A stretch of 26,790 nucleotides of DNA. It comes from Gammaproteobacteria bacterium (lineage in GTDB: Bacteria; Pseudomonadota; Gammaproteobacteria; Pseudomonadales; Pseudohongiellaceae). The notes under the pieces are model-generated. The model was given only the letters and a program-made list of their open reading frames with translations, was not told the DNA's origin and searched no databases. Location: the NCBI GenBank assembly GCA_003514305.1, contig DORE01000069.1, forward strand, positions 1 to 26,790, given 5' to 3'. The position numbers were made by a program, and so were the translations under genes. Every line of letters begins with the position of its first letter. Within the stretch, counting starts at the first letter, position 1. Positions 15,944 to 22,836 of the stretch are shown one piece after another.

Positions 15944-16268
15944 CTATTTAATGATCCTACCCGGATTGAGAATCCCTCTGGGATCTAAAGCCTGTTGAAG
16001 GGTCTCCATTAGAGCAATTTCACCTTCCAACGGCGCAGCGGATGATACCAAACCCGTCATACCGCCCTGAGTTGCAGCCGGATGATTGTTCTCATTACAC
16101 AGCGCCAGAATTTGAGACACCTGCAAAGTGGAATCTGGGCGCAACAACAAGGGCGGACGAATCGCAAGAGCACCCATCCACTCTTTGGAATTTTTCCGTT
16201 CAATACCCTTTCCCCCGAGAAACCCGCCTGATCAGACGATTGCTTTGAGTTGCTCATATCAGATCCAT
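15944..16268 (-). pseudogene. decayed FAD-linked oxidase (GlcD/D-lactate-dehydrogenase-like) remnant
   Basis: The remains of a gene of the FAD-binding_4 / FAD-oxidase_C family, normally about 460 codons, reduced to about 108. From the ATG at 16268 the frame reads MDLI and then shifts by one extra base near 16257. The family frame continues as EQLKAIV, hits a TGA (16234-16232), and goes on as SGGFLGGKGIE, EWMGALAIRPPLLLRPDST and TQGGMTGLV, the FAD-binding loop. At about 16005-16015 it joins in frame to the family's extreme C-terminus, QALDPRGILNPGRII. The whole centre of the protein is therefore deleted. The total length is one base more than a multiple of three, as expected for a single insertion. 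It lies 18 bases before the SDR gene. Confidence 0.85.
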
Positions 16269-16300
16269 TTTTATTGAGTGTACATCTGCCTATATGGTAA

Positions 16301-16319
16301 ATGTTTACTTAGTTAACAT
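16301..16319. promoter_or_regulatory. imperfect palindromic operator between divergent genes
   Basis: ATGTTTAC (16301-16308) and GTTAACAT (16312-16319) form an inverted repeat with one mismatch and a 3-base centre. It overlaps the -35 box of the plus-strand promoter and lies 33-51 bases before the oxidase remnant. The size suits a dimeric helix-turn-helix regulator such as a TetR or GntR type. No regulator gene is in the window. Confidence 0.45.
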
Positions 16320-16340
16320 AGTAACGGGAGATCTTATGAT
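16313..16340 (+). promoter_or_regulatory. promoter of the envelope-transport operon
   Basis: TTAACA (16313-16318) and TATGAT (16335-16340) are separated by 16 bases. Both are near-consensus sigma-70 elements. Transcription would begin around 16347, just before the folded leader that starts at 16351. Confidence 0.5.
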
Positions 16341-16350
16341 GATAGCATAC

Positions 16351-16411
16351 TTGCTCTTACAAGACGTCCGAGTAGACCACTGGATGAGCCGCATCCGGAC
16401 AGTAAGAGCAA
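16351..16411 (+). promoter_or_regulatory. strongly folded 5' leader
   Basis: TTGCTCTTAC (16351-16360) pairs perfectly with GTAAGAGCAA (16402-16411). Inside it GTCC (16366-16369) pairs with GGAC (16397-16400), and GGATG (16382-16386) with CATCC (16392-16396). The three nested stems form one long interrupted hairpin at the very start of the predicted transcript, 18 bases before the first ATG of the operon. No T-run follows, so it is not a terminator. It may be a transcript-stabilising or regulatory RNA structure. Confidence 0.5.
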
Positions 16412-16429
16412 TAGGATGCCCAACACACT

Positions 16430-16744
16430 ATGAGCCGTATTCTCAGATTTTCATGCCTGCCTTTGTTGCTCGCCTTCTGCAGTAGTTGGGTTCAGCTTAC
16501 AGGGCCCGGGCAGCTGGTCGAGGTTCGTTCAGAGAGTCGGGTTGGCCCCTGTAAGCCGCTCGGCCGCGCTAGTTCGTCGACCCTGAACAGGCTAATCTTG
16601 GTTGAACGCAATACTGCACGCCAGGAAGCTGAGCTTCTTATCCTCGCAAAAAACGAAGCGGGAAATATGGGCGGCAATGCCATTGTTCCAAGAACAAAAG
16701 CTGTCGGTGGCGAACAGAGTTTCGCAGTCTACCGCTGCCCCTGA
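16430..16744 (+). CDS. small DUF4156-type envelope lipoprotein-like protein
   Basis: A 104-residue exported protein. After a hydrophobic signal it has the pattern of the DUF4156 (YjeI-like) family: QLTGPGQLVEV, then CKPLG with Cys41, then AKNEAGNMGGNAIV (73-86), ending YRCP with Cys103. Cys41 and Cys103 probably form a disulfide. The lipobox candidate is LLAFC with Cys17, but Phe just before the Cys is unusual, so lipidation is uncertain. The ATG at 16430 has only a weak AGGA upstream. The stop is 50 bases before the MMPL transporter, so it is probably the first gene of that operon. Confidence 0.75.
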   Translation: MSRILRFSCLPLLLAFCSSWVQLTGPGQLVEVRSESRVGPCKPLGRASSSTLNRLILVERNTARQEAELLILAKNEAGNMGGNAIVPRTKAVGGEQSFAVYRCP

Positions 16745-16794
16745 TCAAGGCACCCCTAATCTAAGATCACCAAAGGACATTGGAACCCTAAAGT

Positions 16795-19539
16795 ATGGAA
16801 AAACTACTGATCTCGCTGAGTGACGCCTTCGCGCAAGTCCCGAACCGCGTCCTGCGGTACCGACATTTTGTGCTAAGCGGACTGATTGTAGTCAGTTCGC
16901 TTATGGTGTGGGGTATTTTTACCCGCACCGAACTCGACATGACGACTGACAGCTTTCTAAATCAGGAAGACCCCTCGATGCTGGCGCTAAACGAATATCG
17001 CCGTCAGTTCGGCAGCGACGATTCCGTCTTTTTGGTATACCGGGCTAGGGACGGGGATGTGTTCTCCCGAGAATCATTGTCGGCCATTCAGCAGCTGACC
17101 GATGACCTTCGATACTGGCAGCAACTGCGTCCGAGCGATTATCCTGACACTATTAACGGAATCGATCTCGATTTCAATGAGTTGAATCATGTGCGACGAG
17201 TTCAGTCGATCGCTAATCTTCGCTTCCAAGAAAACCAAGGAGACACGCTGCTCTCCAATCGCTTAGTGCCAGAACGCCTCCCCGAATCCGACGACGAACT
17301 CGCAGCAATCAAAGCACTTGCATTGAATCAGCAAGATTACCTACTAGCATTTTATTCAGCGGACGCTCGCTATGGCGCGGTGATGATACAAACCGATTTT
17401 GGTGCCCAACCCATTGAGGATTACAAGCCAGCAGTGAACGCCACTGACGTCGTCCTTGATGACAGCTTTATCGACTTTGACGCATTTTCCGCTGATGAAA
17501 CCTTCGACCTCGAGTTTGATGAATCCGCACAGATTCAAGAAGTCTCATTCGAGCCAGTGGACATGTTGGGCTACACCAACTTCCACGTCGTGACGAAGGC
17601 GCTGTACGAGAAGTATGGTGAGCAATTCGAATTCTTCCCTGTGGGCAATCCGCCTATGATGGAGTTCATGATGGAAACTCTGACCCAGATGCAGGTTCTG
17701 GGTTTGGTCATGGTGCTGATCTTTACCCTGCTGCTCTATGTCCTATTCAGAAGCTTCAGCGCGGTTTTATGGCCAATGGCAACCATTGCAGCGAGCATGA
17801 CATGGACGTGGGGTTTCACTGTGTGGTTGGGTGTGACTATCTCGCAGATGATTGGTTTGACCGTGCTGCTAGTTTTTGCCGTAGGCATAGCTGATTGCGT
17901 TCACGTGATGAGTGCCTATTTCAGCTTTCGCCGCGAAGGTCACGACCATTATGATGCCTTATCCAAAGCCTATGGCAAGACAGGGTTGGCCATCATGGTG
18001 ACGACGATCACGACGATGGCTGGCGTGCTGGCCCTGACTACCTCAGAGCTAGTGCCCATTCAGGTATTCGGCATGATGTCAGCCTTTGGCGTTGTAATGG
18101 CTTTCTTTTTTACGCTCGTCCTGCTGCCAATTCTCCTCGATCTCTGGCATCCAGGCGCGCCGGGAGCAGACGATGCGAGCTTGGCTGACAGACTGGGTGA
18201 TCGCTGGAGTAGTCTTAGCACCAGGACCAAGACAGTAGCAGCACTAACATATGTGATTACGCTATATTCGATGCTTGGACCTTGGGTCGGCTCGTATATC
18301 ACGGTTATTTCGCTATTGACCTACATTGTTGTCAATTGGCAAGTCGCCATTCTTTCTTCAGTGCCGAGCTTCGTAGCACGAAGCCCTTGGCTAGTGCTCA
18401 GTATGTTCGCAGGTCTGTTCGTCATCTGCTCCTATGGGATGACGCTGATTCGCATCGATTCCAACATGACTGAACTCACCAAAGAGGGGAGCGCTATCCG
18501 AGTCGCGTACGAAACCGTTGACGAGAATATGGCAGGCGCCATGTCGATGGTTATAATGGTCGACACTCATACTTCCGACGGCCTGTATAATCCGCGCCTG
18601 ATGCAGGCCATGGATCAACTTCAAAGTCGCATCGAAACCCGATACTCCGATCAGGTCACCCGCACCAACTCTTTGGCCAATATCGTCAAGGATACGTATC
18701 AGATCATGAGTGATGATGATCCGGCCTATTATCGGGTGCCAGATGATGACCAAATGATTTCACAACTTCTCTACCTGTTTAACAGCGCTAACCCCGAAGA
18801 TCGCCGCGCGCTGGTATCAGACGACTTTAGCCGCTCCCATATCTCGCTGAACATCTACAACGCCGGGAGCTATCAGTATCAGCGCTTTTTTGAGGAAATC
18901 TCACGAGAAATCGATGAGGTATTCGGACCGCTCGATTCGGAGTTCCCGGATTTGGAGGTTTATCTAACAGGCTCGATGGCGCTTCTGATGCGCATGGCAG
19001 ATGAAGTCGCTAATTCACAGTTCTCAAGCTTCACTTTCGCAATGGCAGTGATCAGCGTCATCATGATCGTAACGCTCGGCTCATTTCAGGGAGGAATCAT
19101 GGCGATGATACCGAATATGATTCCAGCACTGCTCGGATTTGGCCTTATGGGCATCCTGGGCATTGCGCTGGATACCGATACATTGCTTATCGCACCACTG
19201 ATCATTGGAATAGCAGTGGATGATACGATACATTTCATGACGCATTACCGGGTGGAACTGATTCGCACTGGCAGCATAAGCGAGTCTCTCGTATCAACCA
19301 TTCGCGACGTGGGCCAAGCGGTAATGTTCACCACCATGGTGCTGGGTCTAGGTTTTGCCCTTCTCAGCTTCTCCGATTATCTTGGCATGGCCAAAATGGG
19401 CTTTTTCGGTTCGGCTGCGATCTTCGTTGCTCTGTTGTGCGATTTGTTTCTGATTCCAGCCATGATAATCATCTTCAAACCGACCTTCGGTGTGAAAGAC
19501 GCTGACACGCGAATTTATTTTAGGGAGAAAATGGCATGA
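16795..19539 (+). CDS. MMPL/RND-superfamily inner-membrane transporter, 914 aa
   Basis: A large membrane protein with the internal duplication of the RND superfamily. Each half has a transmembrane helix (about 27-42 and 531-550), a big periplasmic domain, and a five-helix bundle. The proton-relay-like motifs GIADCVHVM (364-372) and GIAVDDTIHFM are in the equivalent helices of the two halves. It resembles the HAE3/HpnN-like group that moves lipids, hopanoids or other hydrophobic molecules out of the inner membrane. Two unusual features are an Asp/Glu/Phe-rich segment in the first periplasmic domain (218-244) and an extra hydrophobic hairpin between the halves (about 480-522). Its stop overlaps the next gene by ATGA, so translation is coupled. 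Confidence 0.93.
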   Translation: MEKLLISLSDAFAQVPNRVLRYRHFVLSGLIVVSSLMVWGIFTRTELDMTTDSFLNQEDPSMLALNEYRRQFGSDDSVFLVYRARDGDVFSRESLSAIQQLTDDLRYWQQLRPSDYPDTINGIDLDFNELNHVRRVQSIANLRFQENQGDTLLSNRLVPERLPESDDELAAIKALALNQQDYLLAFYSADARYGAVMIQTDFGAQPIEDYKPAVNATDVVLDDSFIDFDAFSADETFDLEFDESAQIQEVSFEPVDMLGYTNFHVVTKALYEKYGEQFEFFPVGNPPMMEFMMETLTQMQVLGLVMVLIFTLLLYVLFRSFSAVLWPMATIAASMTWTWGFTVWLGVTISQMIGLTVLLVFAVGIADCVHVMSAYFSFRREGHDHYDALSKAYGKTGLAIMVTTITTMAGVLALTTSELVPIQVFGMMSAFGVVMAFFFTLVLLPILLDLWHPGAPGADDASLADRLGDRWSSLSTRTKTVAALTYVITLYSMLGPWVGSYITVISLLTYIVVNWQVAILSSVPSFVARSPWLVLSMFAGLFVICSYGMTLIRIDSNMTELTKEGSAIRVAYETVDENMAGAMSMVIMVDTHTSDGLYNPRLMQAMDQLQSRIETRYSDQVTRTNSLANIVKDTYQIMSDDDPAYYRVPDDDQMISQLLYLFNSANPEDRRALVSDDFSRSHISLNIYNAGSYQYQRFFEEISREIDEVFGPLDSEFPDLEVYLTGSMALLMRMADEVANSQFSSFTFAMAVISVIMIVTLGSFQGGIMAMIPNMIPALLGFGLMGILGIALDTDTLLIAPLIIGIAVDDTIHFMTHYRVELIRTGSISESLVSTIRDVGQAVMFTTMVLGLGFALLSFSDYLGMAKMGFFGSAAIFVALLCDLFLIPAMIIIFKPTFGVKDADTRIYFREKMA

Positions 19540-20423
19540 TTGTTCAGCGATTGCTTTGTGCTTTCCTCGTATCGAGTATTTTCAGTGCGCCGGCATCTGC
19601 CCAGAATCTTTCGGGACGAGAAATCATGGAACAGGTTGAGGAAAGCCAGCGCGCTACCTCAGACTCTGCATTTAATCGCATGCAGCTTTCGACGTGCCGG
19701 TTCGGCATCAAAGACAATCGAATAACCTGCGCCGAACGCCCGCGAATCAAGTCGCTGGAATCCGTCGCCAAGAACTATGGTGATGACGGAAAGGACACAA
19801 AAAGCGTCACGATAGTCCAAGAACCCGCAGCGGAGCGCGGCGTCGGAATGCTCTCTTTCTCCTATGACGATACGCATCGTGACAACGAAACCTGGCTCTA
19901 TCTGTCTGCTCTTGGTCGAGTTAAGCGAATCGCAAGCGGCAATTCTGACGACGATGCTGAACCCGCCTCAGTCTTTGGCTCCGAATTCACTACCGAAGAC
20001 ACTGATACGGGCAAGCTTGAAGAGTACAAAATCAACGTGCTGGAAGACGCTACAGAGTCCGGTCGGGAAGTGTGGAAAATCGAGCTAATTCCAAATGCGG
20101 AGCGCGCGCGGAAATCACGATACTCCAAAACCATAAACTACGTCGACAAAGAGCGTTTTGTCGTGCTGCGGGTCGAAATGTTCGATCAATATGATAACGA
20201 GATCAAACGATTGCTAGCGTCACGGGTGGAACTGGTCAACGATGTCTGGATGGCCCGCTCACTCACGATGATGAATTTGGTCAGCAACCGCCTATCGAAT
20301 ATGGCCTTTCTCGAAATTTACACGGATGTTGGCGTCGAAGATGAGTTTCTGACAACGCGCACGCTCACAGACGTCGCGTTTCGGGAAACTGAGCTGGAGA
20401 AGCTCAGGCAGCAGGTGGATTGA
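19536..20423 (+). CDS. periplasmic LolA-like 'outer membrane lipoprotein-sorting' protein
   Basis: A 295-residue exported protein with a signal peptide (1-22, ending PASAQ). It has the hallmarks of the LolA-like family found next to MMPL transporters: NETWLYLSALGRVKRI (117-132) and SVFGSEFTTED (145-155). The fold is expected to be a half-barrel that binds hydrophobic ligands. Cys54 and Cys65 may form a disulfide. The start ATG overlaps the transporter stop. In this context it probably shuttles the transporter's cargo across the periplasm to the DUF1302 barrel encoded next. True lipoprotein sorting is not implied by the name. Confidence 0.9.
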   Translation: MIVQRLLCAFLVSSIFSAPASAQNLSGREIMEQVEESQRATSDSAFNRMQLSTCRFGIKDNRITCAERPRIKSLESVAKNYGDDGKDTKSVTIVQEPAAERGVGMLSFSYDDTHRDNETWLYLSALGRVKRIASGNSDDDAEPASVFGSEFTTEDTDTGKLEEYKINVLEDATESGREVWKIELIPNAERARKSRYSKTINYVDKERFVVLRVEMFDQYDNEIKRLLASRVELVNDVWMARSLTMMNLVSNRLSNMAFLEIYTDVGVEDEFLTTRTLTDVAFRETELEKLRQQVD

Positions 20424-20433
20424 TTCCTTCATA

Positions 20434-21879
20434 ATGTCTTTTCTGCGAATCGCCGGCATGGCCCTTGCTCTGGTCTCGCTTCACTGCCCCGCATTATTGC
20501 GGGCCAGTCAGGATGAGCCTCTTATTCTTGACCCCGACATCAGTTTTGATCCCAGCATCGATTTCGGCTTTGATGACGAAATTTTCACCAGCACCTTTGG
20601 TGAAGAGAGTGAAGAATCTCCCATATCCAACTGGTTAAGAGACTTCACCATCCGCATCAGTCAGTCAACTTCCGGGCAATTCAACAACCATGCGATCGAT
20701 CTGGGACCCTTCGGTAGCTTTCCGAAGGAAGCCGACTTGGAGACCAATCGGCTGCAATTCAACGTACGCTACCAGAACTCTTTCGCACCGGGCTGGGTCC
20801 TGCAGGGAAGCATGTGGTACCGAATTTACTGGAATAAGGATTACGAGTTCGTTAGTAACGAAGAAGCTTCAGAGACCGAAGGTCAGCTGAACGACCTGTT
20901 TGTACAGCGCAGCAGCGGTAAGCACAGCTTCAAGCTCGGTCGCCAGACCGTCGTCTGGGGTGAAACAGTCGGCAATTCCGTACTTGATATCATCAACAAC
21001 AGCGAATTCCGCGACTTCACTATTATTGATATCGAAGATGCCCGCCTGAGTCAGGCTATGCTGGTTTGGGATTATTTCGATTCAAATAACGACAGCAGTC
21101 TCTCGACTTTCATAAACCTATATCCCGAGTTCAATCCGGCTCCAATTCGCGGCAGCCCTTTGTTTTTCGACCCCGGCTTTAACCTTCCGGACTACGATCG
21201 TGATGGTAAGATATTGATTGAAGCTGGCACTCAGTGGAAGAAATCGTTTGAGGGTAGTGACGTCGCTGTCATGGCAGCCTATCTTTACGAAAATCAGCTT
21301 CGATATGACCCGCCGCTACCGGATAGTGCGGATGCAAGACCTGATATTAACGATTTTTTTCTGTTTGGATTTAGTGCTAATCGAGCAATTGGAAAGGTCC
21401 TCCTAAACTTTGATGTCGCCTTCAGCCACAACATTCTTGCAGACAGCTTCGCGTTTCCAGGTACCAGTTCGCTTTCCTCCCCGATCAACCTTCGAAAGGA
21501 CCAGTTGGGCACATCGTTCGGTTTTGAATATGCCATCGACAATGAACAGAACGTAAGTCTGGGCATTCAAGCTCAGACCCTTCTTGACCCAGAAGATGGC
21601 TTGCTGGCCGGACAGACACTGACTAACGATGGCGTATTCGGTAGCTGGCTCGTTCGGTACGGTTATGCCCTAAGGAATGGCGACATCAATTTGTCGGCAA
21701 CCCTACAAGGGGACCTTTCAGCAGAATCCCTGTTGGTGTTTCTGGGGCTGGACTACACGATCAATGACAATTGGTCATTCAGCTCCCAAGTCATCAGCAT
21801 CACCGCCAAAACCGGGTCGTTTTTGACTTTCTTCGACGAAGATCTTCGTTTAGGAACAACACTTACCTATACATTCTGA
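20434..21879 (+). CDS. DUF1302-type outer-membrane beta-barrel
   Basis: A 481-residue exported protein with a signal peptide (about 1-24) and a C-terminal Phe after TLTYT, the usual outer-membrane assembly signal. Family blocks include KLGRQTVVWGETVGNSVLDIIN and many alternating strands ending in aromatic residues. The mature N-terminus is a long acidic, Phe-spaced segment (27-61). It starts 10 bases after the LolA-like gene. DUF1302 proteins are regularly encoded with MMPL transporters and LolA-like proteins, so it is probably the outer-membrane receiver or pore of the same system. Confidence 0.9.
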   Translation: MSFLRIAGMALALVSLHCPALLRASQDEPLILDPDISFDPSIDFGFDDEIFTSTFGEESEESPISNWLRDFTIRISQSTSGQFNNHAIDLGPFGSFPKEADLETNRLQFNVRYQNSFAPGWVLQGSMWYRIYWNKDYEFVSNEEASETEGQLNDLFVQRSSGKHSFKLGRQTVVWGETVGNSVLDIINNSEFRDFTIIDIEDARLSQAMLVWDYFDSNNDSSLSTFINLYPEFNPAPIRGSPLFFDPGFNLPDYDRDGKILIEAGTQWKKSFEGSDVAVMAAYLYENQLRYDPPLPDSADARPDINDFFLFGFSANRAIGKVLLNFDVAFSHNILADSFAFPGTSSLSSPINLRKDQLGTSFGFEYAIDNEQNVSLGIQAQTLLDPEDGLLAGQTLTNDGVFGSWLVRYGYALRNGDINLSATLQGDLSAESLLVFLGLDYTINDNWSFSSQVISITAKTGSFLTFFDEDLRLGTTLTYTF

Positions 21880-21929
21880 GGCAGTTGGCGCGTTTCGAAG
21901 AAAACCATCCATTTTATATTGAGGGCAGT

Positions 21930-22826
21930 ATGCAGAGCGGACGCAACACCATTGACAATGCTCTTTTAAAGCTTCTGGGCAAAATAGCAGGTTTCGGGAG
22001 CGTCGCACTATTTCTTGTCTCGATTCTCGTGGCCTTTAAGTTTTTCCCCCAATCCCAGCTAAAGAACGACCAGTTGAGCCGATACCAAACGCTCCTAGCG
22101 AATATGCGAACGGAATTGGATGAATTTGCTGAGCAGCGCATTGCCTATGAATCGGAAATTGCCAGCTTAAACAAAGAACTCAGAGCGAATCGGGAAGTTG
22201 CGGAACTATTGAAAAAAGATATTGCGTTGGCACAAGAACAGATCAGCCCTGATCCCTACCGAAGCGACCAACAGATTCGCGCAAAGGGACTTCATGAGAT
22301 AGCACGCCAGCAGCGGACAAACGACATTCCAACCCGAGCCGGCTTACTAAACCAACTCACTAGTCTCGAACAGGAGGAAGTGAGCGAAATACTGAGCTTA
22401 CAGAGCAACTACGGCAGATTTTTACAGGCACTTGATGTCTCGGAAGAGAGGATGGAGGTGATCGTCGATTCTCTGTTAAGCCAGATAGCGGCAAACAATC
22501 GCGCACGCCGAGACATCATCGAAGAAAACGTCGGCAATCCGGAGAGTAGCCGGTCAATCCGCCGGGAGCTGTTCGCCCTGGATTCTCCCGCTGCTCAGCG
22601 GGAGGCAGTATCCTACTTGCTGTATGAGTCAGAACTGGAGGTATTCGACAGCTTCCAAGAAGAGCGCCAGCAACAGCGTCAGATGTCCCGCACCCACTTA
22701 CCTGGTGGTTCGAGCGGTCGTGCAGGCAACAAGATGTTCAATGAAAACATAGTCAGAAGGCTGGATAGACAGACTGAAATTCAGATCATCGAGCTGGAAA
22801 GTCCCGACGACCCTGCGCCGAACTGA
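21930..22826 (+). CDS. single-pass membrane protein with periplasmic coiled coil
   Basis: I do not recognise a family. The 298-residue product has a short cytoplasmic N-terminus, one transmembrane helix (about 22-38), a coiled-coil region rich in Leu, Glu and Lys (about 45-105), then a helical, charged domain and a Gln/Arg-rich tail (EERQQQRQ). The frame stays open back into the DUF1302 gene, but the ATG at 21930 has a GAGGG ribosome site at 4 bases and is the sound start. It is the fifth plus-strand gene in a row, 50 bases after the barrel, and may be a scaffold for the envelope system. That role is inferred only from position. Confidence 0.8.
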   Translation: MQSGRNTIDNALLKLLGKIAGFGSVALFLVSILVAFKFFPQSQLKNDQLSRYQTLLANMRTELDEFAEQRIAYESEIASLNKELRANREVAELLKKDIALAQEQISPDPYRSDQQIRAKGLHEIARQQRTNDIPTRAGLLNQLTSLEQEEVSEILSLQSNYGRFLQALDVSEERMEVIVDSLLSQIAANNRARRDIIEENVGNPESSRSIRRELFALDSPAAQREAVSYLLYESELEVFDSFQEERQQQRQMSRTHLPGGSSGRAGNKMFNENIVRRLDRQTEIQIIELESPDDPAPN

Positions 22827-22836
22827 GCAGCAACCA

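Noticed and set aside
16351..16411. Folded leader as an integron attC site or a terminator
   Set aside because: The attC core sequences (GTTRRRY type) are absent and no T-run follows the stem.
16294..16485. 63-codon plus-strand frame upstream of the DUF4156 gene
   Set aside because: It crosses the predicted promoter and folded leader and overlaps the real gene in another frame; no ribosome site or family pattern is seen.
21771..21929. 53-codon N-terminal extension of the coiled-coil protein
   Set aside because: It overlaps the end of the DUF1302 barrel in another frame, while the ATG at 21930 has a strong GAGGG ribosome site.
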